From Gemmatimonadota bacterium (lineage in GTDB: Bacteria; Gemmatimonadota; Gemmatimonadetes; Longimicrobiales; Gaopeijiaceae): DNA of 64,000 nucleotides. Below are positions 43,070 through 51,736 of the stretch, piece by piece; position 1 is the stretch's first letter; every line of letters begins with the position of its first letter. The notes below the pieces were generated by a model. That model searched no databases. It saw nothing but the letters and a program-made list of their open reading frames with translations, and was not told the DNA's origin. The stretch is taken from contig JAJEBS010000190.1 of NCBI GenBank assembly GCA_022822425.1, positions 1-64,000 of the forward strand, read 5' to 3'. Made by a program: the position numbers and the translations under genes.

Positions 43070-43843
43070 CTAGCCCCGGGCGTCCCATTCGGCGAGCAGG
43101 ATGGCGTTGGCGAAGGCGTGCGGGCTGCCGTAGCGGCACCGGACGGCTTCGGATCGGGACACCTGACGCCAGCACCGGCGCGGGAACCGCTTGAACCAGG
43201 TCGCGCGATCCCACCCCAGGTCACCGTCGGCGATCATGGTGTCCAGCGCCGGGTTGTAGCCGAGGGGCACGGTGATGGCCAGGAGTCCGCCCGGCGCGAG
43301 CAGGCTGCGGCATCGCTTCAGGGCGGCGGCCACCCTGTCGGCAACGGCCGGTGGCTCCGAGGTCGCCTTGGGCTCGTCGAATGCGATGTGCTCGAACGTC
43401 GAGATCGAGAGGATCAGGTCGAAGCGCTCGGCGGGTGCGAAGTCCACGATGTCGACCTCGAGCGAACCCGGTTCGTACTTGTCCACGACCAGGTGGCCGC
43501 CCTGGAAGTAGTGCGGCGTGACGCGACCCACCTCGAGGAGCCGCTCGGACGGGACGCCCGCCATCAGCGCGCGCGCCAGCGCCAGCTCCACGCAGCGCTC
43601 GTTGGCCCAGGTCACGTTGTGGCGGGCGTACACCAGGGGATGGGATGCGCCGCGGTATTCGACGAAGCGCGCCCGGAGCATCGGCATGAGCAGTGGGGCC
43701 AGCATCCAGCGCGCCGGCTTCAGGAAGAGTTGCGCGAAGCCGAAGCGCCGGATGAACCAGCGGACGCCGCCCACGCGCCGCACCCAGCCGGAGACCGACG
43801 GGGTCGTCCGCCGGGGCTGGGCCGGGGTGTTCGCGCGAGTCAC
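43070..43843 (-). CDS. Putative SAM-dependent methyltransferase (class I-like)
   Basis: 257 residues. A Rossmann-like methyltransferase core is suggested by RLLEVGRVTPHYF (motif I position, without the usual GxGxG), VDIVDFAPAERFDLILSISTFEHI (motifs III-IV) and RCRSLLAPGGLLAITVPLGYNP (motif V). A basic, partly hydrophobic N-terminal region (about 15-60) may associate with membrane or substrate. The altered motif I makes SAM binding uncertain. The start is a GTG at 43843, since upstream in-frame sequence runs antisense into the neighbour; no strong ribosome site is seen. It follows the alpha/beta hydrolase by 32 bp. Confidence 0.6.
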   Translation of the reverse strand: MTRANTPAQPRRTTPSVSGWVRRVGGVRWFIRRFGFAQLFLKPARWMLAPLLMPMLRARFVEYRGASHPLVYARHNVTWANERCVELALARALMAGVPSERLLEVGRVTPHYFQGGHLVVDKYEPGSLEVDIVDFAPAERFDLILSISTFEHIAFDEPKATSEPPAVADRVAAALKRCRSLLAPGGLLAITVPLGYNPALDTMIADGDLGWDRATWFKRFPRRCWRQVSRSEAVRCRYGSPHAFANAILLAEWDARG

Positions 43844-43875
43844 GATCCTGGCTGGGGTCGAGGGAAGGGGCCGGG

Positions 43876-44997
43876 CTACATCAGCCGGAAGATGCTGGCG
43901 AGCGCGTTGAGAAAGCGCAACGCCTCCGAAGCGGTGTGCAGGAAGGAGGTGCGCTCGCGCCCCGAAGCGTGGGCGAAGAGGCCGGTGACCGTGGAGGCGA
44001 CGTCCGCGTCCGGCGGGAAGGCGCGTCCCAGCTTGATGGTCTGGGTGTAGGGAAAGAGCTGGTCGGCGGTGCCGTGCACCAGCCGCACGGGAACGTTGAC
44101 GCGCGCCAGGTACGGCACGGGGTTCAATTCCGGGATGCCCGCCATCACTCCGCCCAGCCCCTCTGCAAGGCGCGCACCTCCGACCGGGTCGGGCAGGGTG
44201 CCGGCGGGCGGGGCAAGCGTCTCGAAGAGGGACTGCTCGCGGGATGCGAGGCCGGCGGCCAGGCGGCGCCTTACGGGCTCGATCCCGGGGTCGGTGGCGA
44301 GCACGTTGTTGTCGCCGGTGTAGGCGGCCAATGCCCGCAACGCCTCCGCAACCCTGCCTGCGCCCTCGTACCCCGGGATGCGCGTAAGGTAGTTCGCGCC
44401 CACCACCCAGCGCGCGTAGGGGTCGGGGGCAAGGGACTCCTCCCGGCCATCGAGTTCGTGCGCCCCGGTGAACTGGAAGCGGGAGGACTCCTCCACGGAA
44501 CAGTAGCCCCCGAACGCGACCACGCAGGCGATGCGCCCGGCGAGCGCCGGGTCGGTTGGGGCGATGATGGCCTGGGGGGCGCCGAAGGAGAAGCCCACCA
44601 GCCCCACCTGACGGGAGGCGAGCGCGCGCTGCCCCTCCAGCGCGCGCAGTGCGGCCGAGATGGTGGTGGTGGTGGCCGCCGTGGAGAGCCGGACGTCCCG
44701 CCACTCCGGAATTTCCGGCACCAACGCCGCCTGACCGGTGGACGCCACTGCGCGCGCGAAGCGCACCAGGTAGGGGTGGTCCCGCCCGGAGCGGGTGATT
44801 CCGTGGAGGACCACCCAGACGGGAATCGGCCGGTACCGTTCCGCGCGGGCGCGGCGGGCCGCCGTGCGCGGCAGGAACAGCGAAGCCGGGAGCCGGCGTC
44901 CATCCCGCTCGATGTGAATCTCACGCTCCACCACGGGAGCCCAGCCCGTCATGAAGCTGCGTGAGAAGCCGAGCGCCGGCCCGTATCCGGAGGTCAT
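43876..44997 (-). CDS. Alpha/beta hydrolase family protein
   Basis: 373 residues with an alpha/beta-hydrolase fold. Visible features are the oxyanion-loop VVLHGITRS (about 63-71), the nucleophile elbow GFSFG (135-139, S137), and LVHGTADQLFPY late in the chain with the acid residue. The histidine is probably in the FAHASGRE segment. There is no clear signal peptide. A dienelactone-hydrolase-like or esterase activity is plausible; substrate is unknown. It is followed by the methyltransferase gene on the same strand. Confidence 0.8.
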   Translation of the reverse strand: MTSGYGPALGFSRSFMTGWAPVVEREIHIERDGRRLPASLFLPRTAARRARAERYRPIPVWVVLHGITRSGRDHPYLVRFARAVASTGQAALVPEIPEWRDVRLSTAATTTTISAALRALEGQRALASRQVGLVGFSFGAPQAIIAPTDPALAGRIACVVAFGGYCSVEESSRFQFTGAHELDGREESLAPDPYARWVVGANYLTRIPGYEGAGRVAEALRALAAYTGDNNVLATDPGIEPVRRRLAAGLASREQSLFETLAPPAGTLPDPVGGARLAEGLGGVMAGIPELNPVPYLARVNVPVRLVHGTADQLFPYTQTIKLGRAFPPDADVASTVTGLFAHASGRERTSFLHTASEALRFLNALASIFRLM

Positions 44998-45029
44998 GTC
45001 TGCAAGTTAGCTTATTCTCGCGCACACCC

Positions 45030-45051
45030 GCATCATCCCGCGGGACGATGC
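45030..45051. repeat. Near-perfect 22-bp palindrome between divergent genes
   Basis: GCATCATCCCGCGGGACGATGC (45030-45051) is a dyad with one mismatch pair (A/C at the sixth position of each arm). It lies 32 bp upstream of the alpha/beta hydrolase start, in the 206-bp region shared with mtaB. It could be a repressor operator or an RNA hairpin. An AT-rich TTAGCTTATT (45007-45016) sits between it and the hydrolase. Confidence 0.45.
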
Positions 45052-45203
45052 TGCTACAGCGACCGGCCGGCGCGGGCCGGCAGCAACCGAAACTCCGAGA
45101 CCGGGTTCATGGCACAACGCCATCTGCTGTCCGCGCGCGTTCGCGCACCGCACGCCGTCCCGGGCGAACCGGCCCCGGCGACCTGCTCCGGCCCGGCGGA
45201 TCG

Positions 45204-46508
45204 GTGATCCGGCTTCCGGTCCGGTCGGAGGGCGGCGGCCGCAGCGAGCCGGCGAAGCCCGCCGTCTGGTTCCACACCTTCGGGTGCCGGGCCAACCAGT
45301 ACGATACGGAGCGCATGCGCCAGGAACTGGAGCTCGGCGGCGCCCGCGCCGTCGCCCGGCCCGGCGAGGCCGATGCGCTGGTGGTCAACACCTGCACGGT
45401 CACCAACCGGGCGGATGCCGAGGCCCGCCGTCTGGTGCGCCGGCTGAGGCGGGAGAACCCCGGTGCGCGCATCCTGGTGGCGGGCTGTTCGGCCGCCCTG
45501 CGGGAGGACGACTACCGGCGCATGCCGGAGGTGGACGGCGTGGTGCCGGGACAGGACGCGCGCGCGCTGGCGAGCCACCTCGCGACGCTGGAGCCGGCCT
45601 TCGGTCTGCCGTCGGCCGGGGAGGGGCCCTTGCTGCGCAACGCCAGAGGCACGCGCGCGTGGCTCAAGGTGCAGGACGGGTGCGACCGCAAGTGCTCGTT
45701 CTGCGCGACGCGGCTGGCACGCGGCGCTTCGGTCTCGCGCCTGCCCGACGAGGTGGTGAAGGAAGCCCGGGCGCTGGCGCGCGTCCACCCCGAACTCGTG
45801 ATCACCGGCATCCACATCGGACACTACGGCAGAGACCTGGAGCCGCGCGCCACGCTGGCGGAGCTGTGCGCGCTCCTGCTGGAAGCCGTGCCGGCCCGCA
45901 TCCGGCTGTCGTCCGTCGAGGCGACCGAGATCGACGACACCCTGCTGGCGTTGCTCGCCAATTCGGGGGGGCGCCTGGCCCCTCATCTCCATGTTCCCCT
46001 GCAGAGCGGTTCGGACAAGGTGTTGAGGCTCATGCGGCGCTGGCACACGCGCGCGGCGTACCGCCGGCGTGTCCTCGAGATCGCCGGCAGGATGGGACCG
46101 CTGGGGCTCGGCGCCGACATCATCGTCGGCTTCCCGGGGGAGGGCGAGGAAGAGTTCGAGGAGACCCGCGCGCTGGTCGAAGAGTTGCCGTACACCTACC
46201 TGCACGTGTTCCCGTTCTCCGTCCGGCCGGGCACCGCGGCCGCCGAGCTCCCGGATCGGGTGCCGGGCGATGTCGCTGCGGCGCGCTCACGACTGCTCCG
46301 GGAGATGGCGCTGGACAAGAAGGAGCGGTACCTGCGCGGCCGGGCCGGAACCGTTGCGGACATCGTGGTGGAAGGCTCGCGGGAGCGGATTGCGGGCGTC
46401 ACCGGTGACTACCTGCGCACCCGGATCGAGGGGCACGCGAGCCCCGGCGATCGCTTCCGTTCCGTCCTTGAGCTTCGCGACGGAGAGCTGGTCGCCGCGG
46501 TGACCTGA
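45204..46508 (+). CDS. mtaB: tRNA t6A37 methylthiotransferase (MtaB type)
   Basis: 434-residue radical-SAM enzyme predicted to convert t6A37 of ANN-decoding tRNAs to ms2t6A. The N-terminal MTTase domain has C28 (FGCRANQYDT), C64 (VNTCTVTNRAD) and C95 (VAGCSA) for the auxiliary cluster. The radical-SAM cluster is C160-x3-C164-x2-C167 (CDRKCSFC). LHVPLQSGSDKVLRLMRR and DIIVGFPGEGEEEFEET are diagnostic for the family. A TRAM-like domain forms the C-terminus. The TNRAD and GCRANQ signatures fit MtaB rather than MiaB or RimO. The start is GTG at 45204, chosen to open the domain correctly. Confidence 0.9.
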   Translation: MIRLPVRSEGGGRSEPAKPAVWFHTFGCRANQYDTERMRQELELGGARAVARPGEADALVVNTCTVTNRADAEARRLVRRLRRENPGARILVAGCSAALREDDYRRMPEVDGVVPGQDARALASHLATLEPAFGLPSAGEGPLLRNARGTRAWLKVQDGCDRKCSFCATRLARGASVSRLPDEVVKEARALARVHPELVITGIHIGHYGRDLEPRATLAELCALLLEAVPARIRLSSVEATEIDDTLLALLANSGGRLAPHLHVPLQSGSDKVLRLMRRWHTRAAYRRRVLEIAGRMGPLGLGADIIVGFPGEGEEEFEETRALVEELPYTYLHVFPFSVRPGTAAAELPDRVPGDVAAARSRLLREMALDKKERYLRGRAGTVADIVVEGSRERIAGVTGDYLRTRIEGHASPGDRFRSVLELRDGELVAAVT

Positions 46509-46679
46509 GCCTCGGCCGCCCTCCCCTCCGGCGAATGCCGCCGGATCTGCCCATGCTCCGCCGCGGCGCACTGAATCCGCCTCGCCGCTGCTCGAGCGGG
46601 GCAACCCTTTCGAGCCCGGGCATCATCCTCTTCATCGGGAGCGGGCTGGAGCTACCGAGGGCGCGCTGGACGCGAAGAC

Positions 46680-46715
46680 GAGGAGGGGGGATGACGAGGC
46701 GAGGAGGGGGGATGA
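46680..46715 (+). repeat. Tandem duplicated ribosome-binding-site plus ATG unit
   Basis: The 15-bp string GAGGAGGGGGGATGA occurs at 46680-46694 and again at 46701-46715, period 21 bp, in frame. Each copy contains AGGAGG 4 bp before an ATG (46691 and 46712). The TonB-receptor gene therefore has two equivalent start sites. Confidence 0.75.
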
Positions 46716-49162
46716 GGTCTGGGAACGTGTTTTCGGCGGGTCCGCCGGGCATCGGGCCGGTTGGCCGGGCGCTGGTCCTGATTGCGGCAGGTCTTGGGTG
46801 GGGCGCCGGCCCGGCCGCCGCGCAGGTCGACCTGGTCGGCACGGTACGGGACTCGGTAAGCAACGAGGTGCTGCCCAACGTTCTGGTGTCCGTGGACGAC
46901 CACGAGTTCCGGGCATTCACCAACGAGTTCGGGCGATTCGTGCTGGTCGGCCTGCCCGCGGAGACGAACCGGGTCCTGCGGGTGGAGCACCTCGGCTACG
47001 AGACCCGGGAGATCACGTTGGCCGCCGCCGCCCGCGAACTCTCGGTCCTGCTCGTGCCGCGCGCCATCGAGATCGACGGCGTGACCGTGACCGCCACCAC
47101 CGCGACCGATATCGTCGCGCAGGGGGAGGCGGCCGGACAGATCACGCTCTCGCCCCAGCGGCTGGGGACGCTGCCCTCGCTGGGAGAAACCGACGTCTTC
47201 CGAACGCTTCAGCTTCTTCCGGGCGTCAGCGGCACCAACGACGCCACCTCCGGTCTCTTCGTGCGCGGAGGCACGCCGGACGAGAACCTCGTGCTGCTGG
47301 ACGGGATGACGGTCTACCACGTGGACCACTTCTTCGGGGTGTTCAGCGCATTCAACCCGGATGCCGTGCAGGATGTCCGCCTCTTCAAGGGCGGCTTCCC
47401 CGCGCAATACGGCGGGCGCACCTCCAGCGTCGTCGAGATGGTCGGCAAGTCGGGCAACCCGGAAGAGTTCCGGATGTCGGGCGGGCTGAACCTGCTGAGC
47501 GCGCGGGCGGTAACCGAGGTTCCACTGGGCGGAAAGGGGTCGTGGCTGGTCTCCGCGCGCCGGTCGTACACCGATCTCATGCGCACCGGCCTGTACAACG
47601 ACATCTTCGGCACCCTGGAGGGAGCCGACGACGCGGATGCCGGAGTGCAGGGGCCGGGCGGACGGTTCGGGGGAGGCGGTTTCGGCCGCTTCGGCAACTT
47701 CCAGCAGCAGACCTTCGAGCCCGACTTCTACTTCTACGACCTGAACTCGAAGCTCACCTTCCTGCCCACCTCCGAGGATGTCCTCACGCTCTCCGTCTAC
47801 GGCGGGGAGGACCGGCTGGACGAGTCGACCCTGGGGCAGGAGATCGCGACCCCCGCGGGTGACACCCGGCTGACCCCGGACAGGGCGGACCTCTCCAACT
47901 GGGGCAACCGCGGCGTGAGCGGACGGTGGGCCCGGCAATGGGGCAGCCGGCTGGCGACGGACGCGCTCTTCGCATACTCGCAGTATTTCTCCGAGGCGAC
48001 CCTAGACGTGGCCTCGTCGCAGTTCGCACGCGGGTTCGACGAAGACAACCGCGTGAAAGACCTGACGGCCCGCCTGGACAACACCTGGCGGCCCTTCCCG
48101 TCCTCCGAGATCGGGTTCGGGGCTCAGTTTACCCGCAGCGACGTGTCCTACGCCCTGACCCGGCTGCGGGGCGACTCGGCCCAGACCCTGAACCTGGACG
48201 GCGAGAGCAACCTGACCGCCGGATACCTCCAGCATTCCTGGACTCCCTCCGCGAGAGTGGACCTGACGGCGGGGCTCCGGGTGACCGACTACGACGGGAC
48301 CGGGCAGACGTACTGGGAGCCGCGCGCGTCGGCCCGCTACTCCCTCACCGATCGACTCTCCCTGAGCGGAGCCTGGGGCCGGTACAACCAGTTCGTGAAG
48401 CGGGTCGAGAACGAGGACATCCTGGAGGGGAGCCGCGACTTCTGGATCCTCGCCGGCGACGACATCGCGCCGTCGTCCGCCGAGCACTGGATAGCGGGCA
48501 TCGGCTACGAGACCGACGACTACCTGTTCGACATCGAGGCCTACGTCCGTGACCTTGGGGGCGTCGCGCAATTCTCAACCCGATCACGCCGGGCACCCGG
48601 TCAGCGGCTGGCGGAACTCTTCTTCGAGGGCACCGGGACGGCCCGCGGCATCGAGGTGCTGGCGCAGAAGAAGCGCGGCGACCTGACGGGCTGGATCGGC
48701 TATACGCTCGCGAACGTCGAACACGAGCTCGAGGGGTTCAACGACGGGCTCGCATTCCCGGCGAGCCATGACCAGCGCCACGAGGTCAAGGCCGTCGGCA
48801 GCTACCAGCTGGGCCGCTGGACGCTGACCGGCGGATGGGTCTACGGGTCCGGCAGGCCGTACACGGTGCCCGAAGCCCAGTACCCGATCACGCTGCTGGA
48901 CGGGCGCACGCTCAGCTACATCCACGTCGGCGCGAAGAACGGGGAGCGCCTGCCCGCCTATCACCGCCTGGATCTGGCGGCGAGCCGCCGCTTCGAAGTG
49001 GGGGAGTTCTACTACGAGCTGAACCTCTCGCTCTTCAACGTCTACGGCCGCAACAACGTGTGGTATCGCCAGTTCGACCTGACGGACCTGCCCATGCTGG
49101 TCACGGACGTCACGACGCTCGGATTCACGCCCAGCATCGGGCTTCGCGCGGGCCTGCGGTAG
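46691..49162 (+). CDS. TonB-dependent outer-membrane receptor with carboxypeptidase-regulatory domain
   Basis: 823 residues. A signal peptide ends PAAAQV (about 45). A carboxypeptidase-regulatory-like sandwich (about 47-130, DLVGTVRDSVSNEVLPNVLVSV) is followed by the plug (about 150-260, DVFRTLQLLPGVSGTNDATSGLFVRGG cut by LLDGMTVYHVDH), then a barrel of about 560 residues. It should import a ligand across the outer membrane using TonB energy. It is followed 14 bp later by a DUF4249-type lipoprotein, a pairing common in Bacteroidota and Gemmatimonadota and resembling SusC/D logic. The start is ambiguous between 46691 and 46712 because the start region is duplicated. Confidence 0.88.
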   Translation: MTRRGGGMRSGNVFSAGPPGIGPVGRALVLIAAGLGWGAGPAAAQVDLVGTVRDSVSNEVLPNVLVSVDDHEFRAFTNEFGRFVLVGLPAETNRVLRVEHLGYETREITLAAAARELSVLLVPRAIEIDGVTVTATTATDIVAQGEAAGQITLSPQRLGTLPSLGETDVFRTLQLLPGVSGTNDATSGLFVRGGTPDENLVLLDGMTVYHVDHFFGVFSAFNPDAVQDVRLFKGGFPAQYGGRTSSVVEMVGKSGNPEEFRMSGGLNLLSARAVTEVPLGGKGSWLVSARRSYTDLMRTGLYNDIFGTLEGADDADAGVQGPGGRFGGGGFGRFGNFQQQTFEPDFYFYDLNSKLTFLPTSEDVLTLSVYGGEDRLDESTLGQEIATPAGDTRLTPDRADLSNWGNRGVSGRWARQWGSRLATDALFAYSQYFSEATLDVASSQFARGFDEDNRVKDLTARLDNTWRPFPSSEIGFGAQFTRSDVSYALTRLRGDSAQTLNLDGESNLTAGYLQHSWTPSARVDLTAGLRVTDYDGTGQTYWEPRASARYSLTDRLSLSGAWGRYNQFVKRVENEDILEGSRDFWILAGDDIAPSSAEHWIAGIGYETDDYLFDIEAYVRDLGGVAQFSTRSRRAPGQRLAELFFEGTGTARGIEVLAQKKRGDLTGWIGYTLANVEHELEGFNDGLAFPASHDQRHEVKAVGSYQLGRWTLTGGWVYGSGRPYTVPEAQYPITLLDGRTLSYIHVGAKNGERLPAYHRLDLAASRRFEVGEFYYELNLSLFNVYGRNNVWYRQFDLTDLPMLVTDVTTLGFTPSIGLRAGLR

Positions 49163-49176
49163 AGGAGAGAACCACC

Positions 49177-50004
49177 ATGAAGCATAGAATCGCATCACTG
49201 TTCAGCGCCGTTCTGGCCGTAGCCGCGGCCGGCGCCTGCGACGACGATCTCGCCTTCGCGCCGGAGACGCCCGACACCTTCGTCGTGCAGGCCTTCCTCT
49301 TCGCCGGGGAGCCGGTCACCGAGGTGACGATGACGGCGGTGCTCGCCATCGACGCCGATTCCACGGCCGTGGCCGCCCCGATCGCGGACGCGCGCATCGC
49401 GATCATCCGCGACGGCGCACGGTTCGAGCTGGTTCCCACGGAGGGCGAGCCGGGCCGGTATCACTATCCCGGCGACGACCTGCTGGTCGAGGTGGGGGAT
49501 GTCTTCGCCCTGGAGGCTTCCCACGGCGACCGCACCGCGACCGCGGAGACGGTGGTTCCGGTTCCGCCGCAGGGACTGTCGCTGTCCGCGACCGTCCTGG
49601 CGCCTCCGGAATTCGGCTCCCGGGGCGGCGGCTTCCAGCCGGGCGCAGGGGAGGGCCTGATGGCGCGCTGGGAAAACTCCGCCAGCGCACTCCACTACGT
49701 GGTGGTCGACAACATCGAGGCGGAACCGACGCCCTTCGCCGAGAGCCCGTTCGGTGCAGGGTTCGCCCGGCGTCTGGTCCAGCGCCCGACCGCGAGCGAC
49801 AGCGCGCTCGTAAGCGTTCGTTCGCTCTCGTACCTCGGTCGCCATCGGGTGAAGCTCTACCGGGTCAACGAGGAGTACGCCGACCTCTACGAAGGCCTCA
49901 GCCAGGATTCCCGGGATCTGAACGAACCCCCGTCGAATGTGCGGGGGGCGTTGGGCGTGTTCTCGGCGTTCAGCGCCGACAGCGCGTTCTTCGAGGTGCG
50001 GTGA
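49177..50004 (+). CDS. DUF4249-type envelope lipoprotein, partner of the TonB receptor
   Basis: 275 residues. The N-terminal signal ends AAAGACDDD with a lipobox-like AGAC, giving a lipid-anchored protein. The mature region is beta-rich: TFVVQAFLFAGEPVTEVTMT, then ADARIAIIRDGARFELVPTEGEPGRYHY, then VGDVFALEASHGDRTATAETVVP. This order (paired Ig-like strands after a short linker) is that of DUF4249 proteins, which usually follow TonB receptors and may present ligand to them. AGAGGAGA lies about 8 bp before the ATG. It is 14 bp downstream of the receptor, evidently co-transcribed. Confidence 0.78.
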   Translation: MKHRIASLFSAVLAVAAAGACDDDLAFAPETPDTFVVQAFLFAGEPVTEVTMTAVLAIDADSTAVAAPIADARIAIIRDGARFELVPTEGEPGRYHYPGDDLLVEVGDVFALEASHGDRTATAETVVPVPPQGLSLSATVLAPPEFGSRGGGFQPGAGEGLMARWENSASALHYVVVDNIEAEPTPFAESPFGAGFARRLVQRPTASDSALVSVRSLSYLGRHRVKLYRVNEEYADLYEGLSQDSRDLNEPPSNVRGALGVFSAFSADSAFFEVR

Positions 50005-50120
50005 CGGCGTCCTGAACAGGTCCTGGACCGGGCCGGGGGCAGTCTCGCGGTGCCCGTCGCCGAAATGTGGGCCGCGGGGCCAACCTTGTCCCGCGCCGTC
50101 GGACGCGTCCATCATTAGGA

Positions 50121-51713
50121 ATGAGGGGACGGTCTGCACATCGAGGGTTGCGAAGGCGCGCGCGCGACGGCGCGACGGTTCACGATCGTCGGTCCGCCCG
50201 TCATCCGATTCGATCCGGCATCCTGCTGGTGCTCCTGACGCCTCCCGCGTTCACACCCGCGGGGCTGGCGGGCCAGGCGGAGGCCGCGATCGTCCGCCAG
50301 GTACCGCGCTGGTCCGTGGAGGGCAGCCTGGGCTCGCGTCTGGTGGGGACCCTGTACGACGAGTTCGTTACCCGGAAGACCCTCGCCGACCTCCCGAGTC
50401 AGACGCGGTGGAAGGAAACCGCCGGCCCGGGCCCGGAGGCTCGAGTGGTGCTGCGGCACAATCCCGTCGGGGGCGCGGGCCTCTACCTGACGCTGCTCGC
50501 CGGCCAGTCGGGAACCGTCGCGCGCTATTCCGGTGCGCTGTCACCGCCCGAGGACATTTCGCGCAGCACGGTCTACTACGGCGTCGGCTTCGGCCTCGGC
50601 ATGAAGCTGTCGGAGTGGGAGCGGGGGCGGGGCGTGCTGGCGTACAGCCTGGGAACCGTCGCGCTCACTCAGACCATCGATCTGTCGCCGGGACATCGGG
50701 ACGCGTTCGCGCAGATGGATGCGCAACATCCCGGGGACATCCAGTGGACCTCGCGCACTTCCACGTCGTGGGGACTGGATATGGGGGCATCGCTGCGCGT
50801 CCCCATCGGGGAGAATTCGGCGCTCCGTTTCTCGTTCCGGGACCTGGTGATCCCGGTCAACACGGCCCAGCTCGCGGCCCAGGAGCGGGACGACGTCAGA
50901 TCGGTCTCCAGCGAACGGGTCGCCTTCAGCCTGGCGCCGTTCACCGCGCACCAGATGAGTCTGAGCGCCGGCTTCGAGTACGTTTTTTCCTGGGCCGCCC
51001 CGCGGCGGGATGTCGTGCCCGTGCTGCCGGAACGGGTCGAGGTCGCGGTAGCCGACCCGGCGGTCGAGGCCGCGCTGGAACTCGCTGCCGCAGGGGACAC
51101 GGCGCGGGCCGTTGCCTCCCTCGAACAGCGTGTCGCGCTGGTGCCGCGGGACGGTCTCGCGTGGCGCGCACTGGCGCTGCTGCGGGCTCCGCGCGCCGAG
51201 TTCGATCCCACGGTGCGCGACCGGACGCTGGCCCATCTCGAACGTGCCCTCAACATGAATCCAGGGGACACGGAGCTGTTGCGGGCGTACGGCCGCATTC
51301 GCGGCATGGTGCAGCGGGAGGGACGGGTTCCGGAAGCCGTCGAGGTGCGCAGGCTCGAACTCTCCCGACTCGCCCTCCAGAGCGGAAGCGACGGAGGCCT
51401 GCGGCTGTCCGGGGCCGCGCGCGGGCTCGGGGCCGACCCTCAGGGGACCTACCGCTACGCGATCACGGTAGAGGTGTTCGATGCCGGTGGCCGCATGCTG
51501 CGCGTCCGGCCCGGGCTGGACGAGGCCCGGGTGGATCCGGATGGACGGCTGGTTCTCGAGGGAGATGGGGATCGGCTCCCCGTCCCGCTCGCCCTGGACC
51601 TCTTCCTCGTTCAGCCGGAACCCGGTATCTATTCGCTCCGTCTGAGACTGACTGATCTGGAGTCGGGGGCCACCGTTGAGACCAGCGAAGGCTTCGAGGT
51701 GCCCGGGAGCTGA
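50121..51713 (+). CDS. Envelope protein: barrel-like N-terminal region, TPR motifs and Ig-like C-terminus
   Basis: 530 residues, no recognised family. A signal-like stretch ends near GLAGQ (about 50). Residues about 65-290 have alternating strands with glycine and tyrosine turns (VYYGVGFGLGMKLSE, GLDMGASLRVPIGENSALRFSFRDL) suggestive of a small outer-membrane barrel. About 310-400 are two or three TPR-like helices (AALELAAAGDTARAVASLEQ, LAHLERALNMNPGDTELL). The C-terminus (about 440-530) is an Ig-like sandwich. The chosen ATG at 50121 follows AGGA closely; earlier in-frame starts lack support. It lies between the DUF4249-type and DUF2723 genes and may act with them in surface assembly. Confidence 0.55.
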   Translation: MRGRSAHRGLRRRARDGATVHDRRSARHPIRSGILLVLLTPPAFTPAGLAGQAEAAIVRQVPRWSVEGSLGSRLVGTLYDEFVTRKTLADLPSQTRWKETAGPGPEARVVLRHNPVGGAGLYLTLLAGQSGTVARYSGALSPPEDISRSTVYYGVGFGLGMKLSEWERGRGVLAYSLGTVALTQTIDLSPGHRDAFAQMDAQHPGDIQWTSRTSTSWGLDMGASLRVPIGENSALRFSFRDLVIPVNTAQLAAQERDDVRSVSSERVAFSLAPFTAHQMSLSAGFEYVFSWAAPRRDVVPVLPERVEVAVADPAVEAALELAAAGDTARAVASLEQRVALVPRDGLAWRALALLRAPRAEFDPTVRDRTLAHLERALNMNPGDTELLRAYGRIRGMVQREGRVPEAVEVRRLELSRLALQSGSDGGLRLSGAARGLGADPQGTYRYAITVEVFDAGGRMLRVRPGLDEARVDPDGRLVLEGDGDRLPVPLALDLFLVQPEPGIYSLRLRLTDLESGATVETSEGFEVPGS

Positions 51714-51736
51714 CCGCGGATTCCCGGTCCCGTGAT

